NCBI GenBank assembly: GCA_905221615.1
Contig: CAJNDT010004713.1
Location: 21,001 to 85,000 of the forward strand
Source of the DNA: Symbiodinium sp. CCMP2592
Lineage: Eukaryota > Sar > Dinophyceae > Suessiales > Symbiodiniaceae
Length of the DNA stretch: 64,000 nt
Direction of reading: 5' to 3'
The position numbers and the translations under genes are program-made. Shown here piece after piece: positions 1 to 9,364 of the stretch (position 1 is its first letter; the number at the start of each line of letters is the position of its first letter). Under the pieces are notes generated by a model. The model ran no database searches, had not been told where the DNA came from, and was given only the letters and a program-made list of their open reading frames with translations.

Positions 1-13
1 GCCTGTGCTCCAG

Positions 14-655
14 GTTGAATTCTGTGCGGGCGATGGGAAATTCACGGAAGGCATGGTTCAACGTGGCTTTGCTGGAAAACGTTTCGACGAGCCTATGCTG
101 CATGGTGGGTAGCTGCTGGGTAGCTATACAACAATTGTTCAATTATCCTGTCATCATCTCGAGATCTGCATGGGTGCCTTAGGTGAAATACTCCAGAAAT
201 CATGACTTCTTTCGAAACGTGGGGTTCCTGGCCCTGCTCTGTGCCGTGGCTTGTCTGCCGTATGCTTCCGAAAACTCCCCTAAACCCTCAACCCTAAACT
301 TTAAACCCTACACCCTTAAACACTAAACCGTAGCAATGCACGGCTTACTTCCTTTCAGATGGCTGTCTTGCAGGTGCGGAATATATGTTACAATGGATTG
401 CTGATGGGTGCCCCGCCTTGCTCTTCCTTCGTGTTTATGCTCCTTAAATGCATTGGCTGCTGTGCTCCGAGCACATGTCTTGCCCAAGCCCAGGAGCAAA
501 GGCACGACGAAGCGATCCTGGAGAAATCCCCAGGGAGAAACCCGTTACGAAAAAGTGAGGAAGGCAAACTTGCTTGCCAAAAGGTTGGCCTACATCTTGT
601 GCCTGTGTACGAAGCTTGGGATCTTTTGGATTCTAGAGCAGCCCTCCAGCTCCGT
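14..655 (+). CDS. Methyltransferase-like dinoflagellate gene, 5'-truncated, three exons
   Basis: Three exon-like blocks in different frames read as one protein. Block 1 (about 14-105) encodes EFCAGDGKFTEGMVQRGF, like the glycine-rich SAM-binding motif I of DNA cytosine methyltransferases. Block 2 (about 358-440) encodes LLMGAPPCSSFVF, like the PPCQ motif IV with Ser in place of Gln. Block 3 (about 494-655) encodes a basic helix then a conserved LEQPSSS motif, and starts just after CCCAG. This order (FAG.G, PCSSF, RS..P.G, LEQP.SS) matches a family I recall as expanded in dinoflagellates; activity is unproven. The start lies outside the window and the exon ends are estimates. A further exon may lie near 916-1010. 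It could be a decayed copy, since AT tracts follow directly. Confidence 0.55.
280..330. repeat. Degenerate telomere-type repeat tract
   Basis: Imperfect CCCTAAA units (the complement of TTTAGGG) lie in the presumed intron between the first two methyltransferase-like exons. Similar tracts recur across the window, so these are interstitial remnants, not a chromosome end. Confidence 0.7.
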
Positions 656-1026
656 GCCTGGGTTGTCATGGGTAGTTGGCATGTGCATGTATTGTATACA
701 TGGGCTCTGCTAAAATTGTTGCCTCGTGACTGTAGGTGCTGTGGGCACTGCCGTGCATGCGAAGAACTTTGCGCAAATGCCGTGCTCAACGAGTGGCTTT
801 CTATATGTACTCATATGGTGCATCCACCCCGAAGCCGACGGTGTGCCTTTGATGCGCTCTTAAGGTCTAGACATATATCCTTGTAAATTATAGTCAGGAG
901 CCACTGCACACAGGTGTTGGGGTACTTTGCCGAAGCTCTATACCCTGAAGAAGCCCTACAGCTTCAAGAACGCAAAAGCCGCTCTATTCCAGAGGTGCCC
1001 GGTTTAAGTTGCTCGACCAGACAATA

Positions 1027-1285
1027 TATCTGTATATTATAGTATATATATATATATATATAGAACCAGGAACTAAGATTGTAGAAGTATATATATATAT
1101 ATATATATATACATCTATATATATATATATATATATAGCTTGCCCTGAAGGAAGAGATCCATGTCCAATGCCAATCTTCAAACTGTCTTTCGAAACAAGG
1201 CTAAAGGGACAGTCGCTGCTTGTATGCATTCATCCTCTCTCTCTCTATCTATCTATCTCTCTATATATATATAGATAGATAGACT
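1027..1285. repeat. AT and CT/TA microsatellite cluster
   Basis: Three AT dinucleotide blocks (about 1041-1062, 1088-1110, 1117-1137) and a CT-to-AT block at about 1233-1285. Open frames here are strings of Tyr and Ile codons and are not genes. From 1286 to 1600 there are loose AACCC-rich, telomere-like stretches and no convincing gene. Confidence 0.8.
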
Positions 1286-1607
1286 ATACAAGCATACTCG
1301 TGATACATCAACCAAGACCGGTGGCCCCGGGCTACAAAAGACAGCTCGATATCCGATGGGATTTGGCTTGGCGGTCGCCGATCTGCTGCTCGTATATATT
1401 TTTGCTTTATGGATTTCCTAAACCCGAGTCCCAAGGCCTAAACCCTGTTCCTCCTCGATCGACTAGACCCCCGCATATTAGAACCCCAAACCCAAGACCT
1501 GTTGCCCATCCTCACACCCCCGAAACCCTCGACCCTACACCCAGAACCCTCCAGGTTGCGAGATGCGATGCCTTCTCCACGACAGCAGCCAGTGCCACTT
1601 TCAGCAG

Positions 1608-2268
1608 TAGAGATGGATGACGATGCTTCCGATTCCTCGGATTACAAGGGCGAGCTTGATGATATGATTGGCTAGAAGCCTCGACCTGTGCTCCTGGGAC
1701 CCATCAGTCGACTTGAAGAAATGTTGCTTGGTGCGTGTGCCTTGCAATAGCATGCTTGCATCATACCTTACTCACCTTGTCATGTGCTCTTACAGCTTCA
1801 GTTTTTTAGTGCTCGATTGCTGGTAGATAGTGTGTGCTGACCATGGTCAAGTCGTCGTCTATGCAGAGCCCCAACAAGAAGTCGGTGATCAAATCATACC
1901 TCAAGATGATCGAGGATGAGCCTGACAAGGGACCTCAGCCTCAGTCGGTCGACGACATATTGGAGCTCGTTAAATTGCGCAGATACAACCTCAGACGTCT
2001 GGTTCGCATCAGGAACTACTTGAAGCAATCAGAATCTTGGCTATGCTTCCATGCAAATATTATAAATGAATATAATCCCTGCATGTTGTACACACATCGA
2101 CCCCAGCAGTGTGTGTATCATATATATATATATATATGCACAATATTCTAGGACCTCGGAACATGTCAGCCCAGGAGCACGGAGCAGCTCACACTTTGGC
2201 TGAGACCATCGAAGAGTCCGTTTATCAGTACATGGAAAGCAACTCTGTCAACCAGAGGAATGGTGCGT
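1608..2268 (+). CDS. Putative exons of an unknown host gene
   Basis: Three short blocks look protein-like but match no family I recognise. About 1608-1677 encodes an acidic Ser/Asp-rich peptide (EMDDDASDSSDYKGEL). About 1843-2040 encodes a charged helical stretch (KKSVIKSYLKMIEDEP, then VDDILELVKLRRYN). About 2163-2268 encodes a Glu-rich peptide (NMSAQEHGAAHTLAETI) ending at TGA. They lie on one strand in different frames, separated by AT-rich DNA, as expected for exons. No splice site is proven. It may equally be a gene remnant. Confidence 0.3.
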
Positions 2269-2534
2269 GAAGGCGATGGGCCCTGTGACTCCGGATTCTA
2301 GTGTGGGTCTGCAAGAAATTAAATCTATGCAGGCTGTTGATTATAGTTTTTTGCTGCATGTTAATATAGCTTGCATGGGCTACAATGCTCGGTCAATGCG
2401 TGCTCGAGAAGACTCAGGAGTGAAAACTGTTCGAGGGCTTCCTCTGGGCCTTTTGTGTTCCCGGAACCAACCCAAAGCGCAAGCCCCAAAATGCGCAGGT
2501 TTGGAATTAAAGGGAAACGACCTGACACGAGTAT

Positions 2535-2890
2535 GCGTGTCACCCCGTTGTCATACACTTAGGACTAGAGGTATGGGGTGCACCAAAGCTAAGTGTATGA
2601 GAGCGGGTGCGTGTCACTGCGTGTCACCCTTAGAGCTAACTGTATGGGAGCGGAGCGTGTCACCGCGTGTCACCCTATGAGCTAACTGTATGACAGTGGG
2701 ACGGGTTTGGCGTGTCACCCCCAAAGAGCTAACTGTATGACAGTGGGACGGCTACCGTGTCACCCCGTGTCACCCCGTTGTCATACACTTAGGACTAGAG
2801 GTGTGGGGTTCAACAAAGCTAAGTGTATGAGAGCGGGTGCGCGTCACCCTTAGAGCTAAGTGTATGACAGCGGTGCGTGTCACCCCGTGT
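2535..2890. repeat. Hairpin repeats with GTGTCACC tandem motif
   Basis: Two near-identical hairpins (about 2550-2601 and 2780-2831) have arms TCATACACTT and AAGTGTATGA around a GGACTAGAGG loop. Between and around them are repeated CGTGTCACC words and AGCTAACTGTATGACAG units. Open frames here are repeat artefacts. Confidence 0.75.
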
Positions 2891-3081
2891 CACCCCGATC
2901 CTCTATCCGTAACACCTCTAGTACGCCAAGGATCCACCGGGTCCACCGCGTGTCCAATCTCTTTTCCTCGGCTGTATCGGTCTGTCATATCCATTCTGCG
3001 GGTTGGGTTTCGGGTCTGATTCAGGTTAATTCACGATATTATATATATATGACCTTAAGCCACTGCAAACGCTCAGCCCGT

Positions 3082-3162
3082 AAAGTTTGAACGGTTTAGG
3101 GTTTTAAGGCTTAGGGTTTTAGGGTTTAGGGTTTTAGGGTTTAGGATTTAGGGCTTAGGGTC
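3082..3162. repeat. Interstitial telomere-type repeat (TTTAGGG)
   Basis: Repeated GGTTTAGGGTTTTAGGG units with mismatches. The orientation is TTTAGGG on the plus strand, opposite to the tract at 280-330. Confidence 0.8.
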
Positions 3163-3278
3163 TAGTTTTTTTAGTTCGGAGGCAGACAATATCGATGGTG
3201 TTAGGGGCAAGTCCCGGCTTGTACGGTCGTAGGTTTGCAGTAGAGGGCTTTGCGCCTATATCCCATGTCCAAAAAGCG

Positions 3279-3352
<74 letters not shown>
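3279..3352. repeat. AT microsatellite
   Basis: AT dinucleotide run broken by single AAAT steps. It is followed by a short poly-C run at 3359-3366. From 3367 to 3735 nothing gene-like was recognised. Confidence 0.85.
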
Positions 3353-3735
3353 GGTCACCCCCCCCCAAGATCCACACCCTCTCTGTTCCTCTCTCTCACG
3401 CATAACCAAGCGTTTCGAACCTACCTTCTCCATGTGCAGAACGTGCTGTAAATACCAGCGGAACGGCTTCTCTGTAGAACAGCTACTTTGCTCATAGCAT
3501 GTCTACAAACTCTTGACATCGAACATTTTGCACACCAGGATCTGGTTCCGAAATCAATGGCTTAGTGGGAGGCAGAGTGCCAACACCAAAATACCGCCAA
3601 GGAACCAAAGGCATGACATAACTTGTATTTTTGGAAAAGATTGTTGATATACCACTACGCACAATAGTATGCTGTCACTATCAATCTGATTTTACAAGCA
3701 TTAGTGTTGAAAATTGCTGTGCAGTCCTTTTCATT

Positions 3736-4278
3736 TGGGCTTGGGAAAGCCAAATTTTAGGGCCAGCACAGCACTTTTGAAGCCCAGGTGCCCTAAAGTG
3801 CTGTACTGTCCCTAAAAGTTGGATTTGGCAGAGGCCAAATTTAGGGACAGTACAGCACTTTTGAAGCTCCAGTGCCCCAAAGTGCTGTACTGTCCCTAAA
3901 ATTTGGCTTTCCCAAGCCAAAAGTGCTGCACTGTCCCTAAAAAACCTAAAATCCCTATCCCCCAACAACCTGCAGGCGTTCCCAGCCGATAGTCTCTGGA
4001 GGATAGGATTTTTAGGTTTTTTAGGGACAGTACAGCAATTTTGGCTTGGGAAAGCCAAATTTTAGGGACAGCACAGCACTTTTGAAGCTGAGGTGCCCTA
4101 AAGTGCTGTACTGTCCCTAAAAGTTGGGTTTGGCAGAGGCCAAGTTTAGGGACAGCACAGCACTTTTGAAGCTCCAGTGCCCTAAAGTGCTGTACTGTCC
4201 CTAAAATTGGCTTTCCCAAGCCAAAAGTGCTGCACTGTCCCTAAAAAACCTAAAAAACCTATCCCCCAGCAACCTTCA
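3736..4278. repeat. Tandem foldback repeat array, left part
   Basis: Units of about 300 bp are built from inverted repeats. TTTAGGGACAGTACAGCACT and its complement are separated by short GAAGCTCCAGTGCCC loops. A second inverted pair (CCTAAAAAACCTA and TAGGTTTTTTAGG) surrounds the core GGCGTTCCCAGCC. The array resumes at 25091, so one array was split by the YR retroelement. Frames across it (repeats of Cys-Cys-Thr-Val-Pro-Lys) are not genes. Confidence 0.85.
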
Positions 4279-4418
4279 GTTCTCCTAACTGTTCTCAACG
4301 CTAAGTGCAGTGCGAACTGCAGACGCTCTATTTTTCCGCAGAGGTTGCTCGAGAGTGCAGTGCAGCGCGAGGCATTGCTCGCAAGGGAAAGCGGCAAGCG
4401 ATGCCGAGCAGACCCCCA
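4279..4418 (-). repeat. Split direct repeat B2 (3' terminus of YR element)
   Basis: Matches 4576-4715 over 140 bp by eye. The outer edge meets the foldback array at CCTTCA|GTTCTCC. A 17-bp spacer (4419-4435) separates it from A2. Confidence 0.9.
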
Positions 4419-4435
4419 AGCGCGTGGAGGGTGGG

Positions 4436-4575
4436 TGAAAAATTTCTTACGCATGCGATGCGAGAAAAGCGAACACTAGTTGTGAGTGCTTGTGCCGAAA
4501 CAGTGCGGAGCGTTTAAGGGTTTCGACACAGAACAGAAAACACAGTTGAATCAAAAACACAAACTCACAACTAGC
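4436..4575 (-). repeat. Split direct repeat A2 of YR element
   Basis: 140 bp matching 24951-25090. It abuts B1 directly at 4575|4576, with no spacer. Confidence 0.9.
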
Positions 4576-4715
4576 GTTCTCCTAACTGTTCTCAACGCTA
4601 AGTGCAGTGCGAACTGCAGACGCTCTATTTTTCCGCAGAGGTTGCTCGAGAGTGCAGTGCAGCGCGAGGCATTGCTCGCAAGGGAAAGCGGCAAGCGATG
4701 CCGAGCAGACCCCCA
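4576..4715 (-). repeat. Split direct repeat B1 of YR element
   Basis: 140 bp matching 4279-4418. It lies just downstream of the RT-RNase H stop on the coding strand. A short GA microsatellite (about 4840-4857) lies between it and the ORF. Confidence 0.9.
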
Positions 4716-4882
4716 CTTTAGGTGCACTTCGACAACCTCTGCTACAAAAGCCCCTCACCGCGCGAGTTGGTGAATGTACCTGGCGAGGCAGGGCGTAAGA
4801 CATGCAGAGCGTGGAAAGCAAGGCTGTGCTCACCGGAAGAGAGAGAGAGAGAGAGAGGCGTCACTCCACTCTTTTTTAAACA

Positions 4883-7800
4883 TCATTTAAGCATTGCGTG
4901 CTGTGCGTCAAGTAGCCGTTGCGGCCACGCGAGTGAGTGATCATGTAATGTGACGCAATGCGATGCGGATGCTAGTTGCGCTAGCGTGACTTCAACTTTG
5001 TCAGCAGTGCGATGCTGAAGAAAGGCAGTGGAGCCCCTGCTGAGCTTGTCGGCCCAAACGTTCTTTTCGCCGGCGAGGTGCTCCACCTCAAACTGCACGC
5101 GGTGCAGATGCGCCCAGGTGGCCGCCAGGCGAAGAAAAGTCCCTAGAGGCTCTGCCGTGCTGAAGAGCTTATTAAGGCCAGACTCTGCGCTGGTATTGTC
5201 GGATGCTGTGGGCAGAACAAAGCGGATCTGTTTGCTGCGTAGCAGTTGCCAAGAGCACTGTGCCAGTGCGAGCTGTGCGAGAGATTCAAAACAGCCAATG
5301 TAAGGCTGCAGGCTGCCTTGCAGTTGCGGCCATTGCTTGCGCACTTCCTCTGCAGAAAAGATGGCGCTGAACCACAGGAAGGCGTCGGCAGTGCTGATCC
5401 AGCCTCCAATGCCCATGCGGTGCGTATCTGCGAATGCATCCGCCGCACTGTAGCAGTGCATGCGTGGTGCTGTGCGCAGCGAGCGAGGCTGCTCATGTGC
5501 AAAACAATGCTGCAGCCATGCCAGGACGAATTTGCTTTCGTGCCGAAGGTGAACTTCAGAGCGATGCGGGTCTGCAAGCCTGAGCCACTGGTGTTTGTGC
5601 GAGGGCGGCACAAGAGGCACATCTGCTTTGCTTGCTATTTTGAGGCTGCCGACCTCAAGTAGTTGGGCATTGCGTGGCAGCCAAGAGCCTGCTGGCGTGC
5701 GGGTGAGTTTTGCGTTGTTGTCAAGGCAATCTAGGAAGGTGCCCCACATGTTCGGTGAAATGCTGTGCAGCGTGCCTTTGCAGCTGTGTAGGTCTTTGTA
5801 GAGCGGTGCCATGAAGGGGCGCATATGTTTACTTAGGGAGGTGGCCCAATTAAGTAGGCCTAGTACACCTTCCAGCTCCTTGCGTTGCACTTTGCTTTTG
5901 CGTTGCAGTGCAATTAGCTGCTCGCGGAGCTTGTGCAATTTTAGTTCGCGGAGCTCAATGGTCTCTGCGTCCGTGCGAATGGTCCACCCGCACCAGGTGA
6001 CTTCCTGTGCAAACTGAGCCTTCTTCCAGCTGATGGGTGCGTTCAGGGCTGAAAGCAGTGCAACTATCAGTGCGGTGGCCATGTCTTTGTCGGCTGTGCG
6101 GAGCAGGGCCAGGAGGTCGTCGACATAAAGCCAGGCTCTATGCGGATAGTCACACAGCAGCGCATGTATGCAGCGCAGTAGAAGGCTACCTGTGCGTTGC
6201 CACCAATATGCCGAGAAGCGTGCCCCGAAGTGGCAAACCTTGTAGTAGTACAGGGAATTGCCAACTCGGAACAGCAAGGTGCCTTGGTCTGCGGGGCTGA
6301 CTTTGCAACATTTATGCGCTGCCTTAAAGTCTAGCGACAGTGCGTGAAGCTGTGCATAGCAGTCATCTGACAAAAATGTGCGCTGCACGTCCGAGGCGTT
6401 GGGCAGTGACACCCGTTCTGGAAGATGCACGGCCGGATTAAGTCCGCACACGGTGCTGTCAAGGACCAGGCGTGGGTCGCGTCCTTCGGCCATGACAATG
6501 TTTAATTTGCCGATTGCAGTGCCCTGCGGCCAGTGGCGCTTTGCGTCGTCTTCGGTGCCTTCAAACTTTGCGACAAAGCCTTTGCGCACCTCCTCCTCCA
6601 CTAGCTCTTGCAGCAGTGCGGGGTTGCTTTCCGCTAGGAACCAATTTCCCCTGCAGTGCTCGAGGGATGCAGGGCTAAAATCGTCTGCAAAGTCTAAGGA
6701 GCTTTGCGTTGTGGGCCACTGCCCGCTGCTTGGCAGGGCTCCAAAAGCACCTGTCGGTACTCCCTCATCAAGGATGATGGGTAGCTGTGCATCTTTATCG
6801 TGAATGGCTTGTGCAAGGTATTGCAGTGCTGTGAGCCGGAAGGGCTGTCCGTCCGAGATTCGGAGAAACTGATTTTTGTCTATGTTAGGTGCCATGGTCT
6901 GATGCGCAATGTCTGCCAAGGCGTTGCGATGATCTTCGCTAAGCGGGTGCGAGTCTTGCCCGGACTGTAGATGCTTAGCAATATGCGAAACGAGGCCGTG
7001 TTTGGTAAGGTATTGCTTAAAGGCAGAGGCTAGCTTTGCTAGGGGCTTGGGCTTACTGCTTACATTATTGGCAGAGTGATCTGCCGTGCTGAACATGCCT
7101 GCTCCATCGCAAACCGCGGGCCTGCGTGGCAGAAAGCAGCGCGGCAGATGCTTTTGCAGCGTTGATGGCTGGATAGGGGCATTGAGGTGCGATGTGCACT
7201 CCTGCGCTGCAAGAGAGAGCATGTGCTGGTATGGATCAGCTTGCTGTGTTGCGCCTGCCAGTGCTGTATGAGTGGAACAAATGATATGCGAGGCGTCGCT
7301 CTGGGGCAGCTTCATTTGTATGCAGTGCACTGCTAACTCTTGGCACAGCTGTGTGTACAGATCTGCAATCTTGTCATCGCAGTGCCTGGGGTACTCGAAA
7401 AAGACCTGACTGCCTTGAAGGTGCGCTGCCCGAAGAAGCGCACATAGTCGGGTGTGCGATGCCAAGTCAAACGATTGTGCAGGAAAAAGGAGCAGTGTGG
7501 CTCCAACCGCTCCGGACCAGACTAGGCTATGCCAGGCAGAGTAAAGTTCATCTTCTATAGTGTTATGCTGTGCCATGGCCTGGTAGCAGAAGCGGTCACA
7601 GCTGAAAGGGTCCTCCGCTATGCTGTGCAGCAAAAATCTGTGCTTGGATGTTTTAGGCTCGGCATCTTCTGCTTCTGATGAGCTGGATGCGGAGCTGTGC
7701 GTAAGGCTGTCTTCTTGCATTTGTGCTGGACTATGCTTACAAGGAGTTGCTTCGGGTTGCTGTGTTTTTGGGCAATGCTGTCCTGACGGTGCCGCGGGCA

Positions 7801-7906
7801 CGTGTGCCGGTGCTGTGGGTGTGCCAGGCGTGGCGGCTGAAGTCTGTGCAGCCGGGAGAGTAGGCAAGGGCAACTGGGCCTGCCCGGCCAGTTCCAGCTG
7901 CGGTTT
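4883..7906 (-). CDS. Reverse transcriptase-RNase H of the YR element, downstream of in-frame TGA
   Basis: The frame stays open from just after the Gag TGA (7909-7907) to a stop at 4883, about 1,000 codons. No ATG lies near the beginning (the first candidate start is TTG), so it is probably made by stop readthrough or another recoding event. A Pro/Ser-rich leader comes first. The RT follows, with motif A LSLDFKAAH and motif C YVDDLLAL (about residue 590). RNase H has Asp in CYSAADAFADTH, Glu in CFESLAQL, Asp in TASDNTSAES and Asp in VWADKLSRG. This RT-RH arrangement is typical of DIRS-type elements and would copy the element RNA. All catalytic acids I looked for are present. Confidence 0.88.
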   Translation of the reverse strand, partial: KPQLELAGQAQLPLPTLPAAQTSAATPGTPTAPAHVPAAPSGQHCPKTQQPEATPCKHSPAQMQEDSLTHSSASSSSEAEDAEPKTSKHRFLLHSIAEDPFSCDRFCYQAMAQHNTIEDELYSAWHSLVWSGAVGATLLLFPAQSFDLASHTRLCALLRAAHLQGSQVFFEYPRHCDDKIADLYTQLCQELAVHCIQMKLPQSDASHIICSTHTALAGATQQADPYQHMLSLAAQECTSHLNAPIQPSTLQKHLPRCFLPRRPAVCDGAGMFSTADHSANNVSSKPKPLAKLASAFKQYLTKHGLVSHIAKHLQSGQDSHPLSEDHRNALADIAHQTMAPNIDKNQFLRISDGQPFRLTALQYLAQAIHDKDAQLPIILDEGVPTGAFGALPSSGQWPTTQSSLDFADDFSPASLEHCRGNWFLAESNPALLQELVEEEVRKGFVAKFEGTEDDAKRHWPQGTAIGKLNIVMAEGRDPRLVLDSTVCGLNPAVHLPERVSLPNASDVQRTFLSDDCYAQLHALSLDFKAAHKCCKVSPADQGTLLFRVGNSLYYYKVCHFGARFSAYWWQRTGSLLLRCIHALLCDYPHRAWLYVDDLLALLRTADKDMATALIVALLSALNAPISWKKAQFAQEVTWCGWTIRTDAETIELRELKLHKLREQLIALQRKSKVQRKELEGVLGLLNWATSLSKHMRPFMAPLYKDLHSCKGTLHSISPNMWGTFLDCLDNNAKLTRTPAGSWLPRNAQLLEVGSLKIASKADVPLVPPSHKHQWLRLADPHRSEVHLRHESKFVLAWLQHCFAHEQPRSLRTAPRMHCYSAADAFADTHRMGIGGWISTADAFLWFSAIFSAEEVRKQWPQLQGSLQPYIGCFESLAQLALAQCSWQLLRSKQIRFVLPTASDNTSAESGLNKLFSTAEPLGTFLRLAATWAHLHRVQFEVEHLAGEKNVWADKLSRGSTAFLQHRTADKVEVTLAQLASASHCVTLHDHSLAWPQRLLDAQHAMLK

Positions 7907-9172
7907 TCAGGAGCTGGGCGGCTCCTGGGGGTTGCGGTGCTGACAGGCGGGATGACTTTTGCCGCAAGGCTCACCGTTGGGCATTTTGTATGCGCATGCG
8001 TGAAGATATTTGCACTGCGCGTTCTTGCAGTGCCCTTTATTGTACCGAATACAGAAGGTCTTGTTGCCGTGCTGTTGCACGAGGTCCGCTGTTTTGACCT
8101 CCTGTGCTGTGCCTTCGCCGGGAGTGCGCCTCTTGCCTGGCTGTGTGCCTTGCTTGCCTTTGCCCCCTTTCTCCTTGCCTTTGCCTTTGCCGTTGCCTTT
8201 GTTCGGTAGGCGAGGCGGTGGCTTTTGCGGTGGGGGAGGCGGCCGGGCGCGTAGCTGGAGGAGGTTGCCAATATCAGAGCGGATGCTTGTCATTTCATGC
8301 AAGGCGTCATCCAATGTCCAACCGGCGCTGTGCAAAAGCGAGATTTCGCGCCACAGTTTGCGGTCAGCCGCGACAAGCTCTTGCGTGGTGACTGTGCGGA
8401 GCGATGCGTCGCTTGGCGATTGCGTCGCCAGATCAAGAATCTTTTTGTCATATGCCTTCAGGCGCTGCAGGTGCGCTCCTTTGCACAGTGCTATGGCGTT
8501 GCGGAATACTGTTTGAACTCTGCCAAGCCATGCGGCGCTCAGCCTGAGATGATCAACCGGCATTTCCGGTGTGTCATCAAACAGTGCAGTGCTGAGGAAG
8601 GCTGCTTCGGTGCGGATAGTGCGCGATGCTTTGCTCTCTATGAGCTCTTGATATTGCTTCTCCGAAAGTCGGAGTTGCCAGGGCACCCAGCTAATGGTGT
8701 TCCCTGGGGAAAACCAGCGATGGATTATGCTAAGCAAGCGCACGCTGGGCATAGCGTCGCTGTCAAGGTGTTCGCCAGGGTAGTTAGTGCGAAAATCCTT
8801 GACGAGCTGTGCAATGCTGGATGCGTCCAGTCTGGGCGGGGCGTGTTCAGCCCATACGTTGAGCGACGCTTGGGCGGTGCTGGCAATGCTGTGAGAGGCA
8901 GGAGTGTCTGCCACTTCTGTCATGGACTGTGCACGGCGGAGTGCTCGGCGAAGGCGCGCCATTGCTGGGCAGTGCACTGGGTCTGAGACGCCCAATTCAT
9001 CCCAGAGCTCATCGTATTTGTCAGAGCAGAACACATCAAGGTCTGCAGTGCTGTTATATGCAAATGCGAAATCTGGCACCGACTCAATGCCGGTTCTGTG
9101 CAGTGCGTTGCAGAGGGCTTCGGGCACCTGCATCTGTGAGAGGAGATCCGAAAGTGCGTCCGGGGACTCCAT
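7907..9172 (-). CDS. Gag-like protein of the YR element with CCCH zinc finger
   Basis: 421 residues starting at a real ATG (9172). The N-terminal 80 residues form a helical region (LLSQMQVPEALCNALHRTGI) that resembles a SAM-type or helix-hairpin fold. The middle is helical and charged. A Pro/Gly/Lys-rich linker (about residues 320-370) precedes the C-terminal finger CIRYNKGHCKNAQCKYLHAC plus CGKSHPACQH, so RNA binding is expected. The TGA at 7909-7907 is in the same frame as the RT-RNase H frame, with 11 sense codons and then its first possible start. The position is right for a structural protein expressed in excess over polymerase. Confidence 0.8.
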   Translation of the reverse strand: MESPDALSDLLSQMQVPEALCNALHRTGIESVPDFAFAYNSTADLDVFCSDKYDELWDELGVSDPVHCPAMARLRRALRRAQSMTEVADTPASHSIASTAQASLNVWAEHAPPRLDASSIAQLVKDFRTNYPGEHLDSDAMPSVRLLSIIHRWFSPGNTISWVPWQLRLSEKQYQELIESKASRTIRTEAAFLSTALFDDTPEMPVDHLRLSAAWLGRVQTVFRNAIALCKGAHLQRLKAYDKKILDLATQSPSDASLRTVTTQELVAADRKLWREISLLHSAGWTLDDALHEMTSIRSDIGNLLQLRARPPPPPQKPPPRLPNKGNGKGKGKEKGGKGKQGTQPGKRRTPGEGTAQEVKTADLVQQHGNKTFCIRYNKGHCKNAQCKYLHACAYKMPNGEPCGKSHPACQHRNPQEPPSS

Positions 9173-9364
9173 TCTGCAGGCTAGAAGCGAAAGAGAGGTC
9201 TAAGTTCGAGCAAGAAAACGGCTGCGGATGTAAGGATGGCGGTGACAATGCGTCTGGTGCAGGGCAGATGCAGGGCGGCGCACCCGAAGAGCGACCTGAG
9301 TAAGCAAAAGCTGAAGGATATGCGGCGAGTGAAACCAACAGCAAGAGAGCGGATCCTTTTTTAT

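Noticed and set aside
984..1278. ORFs of 81-89 codons on both strands
   Set aside because: They are Tyr/Ile strings from AT microsatellites; the same holds for frames across 3279-3352, 26846-26905 and 36297-36350.
3681..4454. Minus-strand ORFs with repeated QHFRALELQKCCTVPK
   Set aside because: They follow the foldback repeat period exactly and have no start or domain; they are repeat translation.
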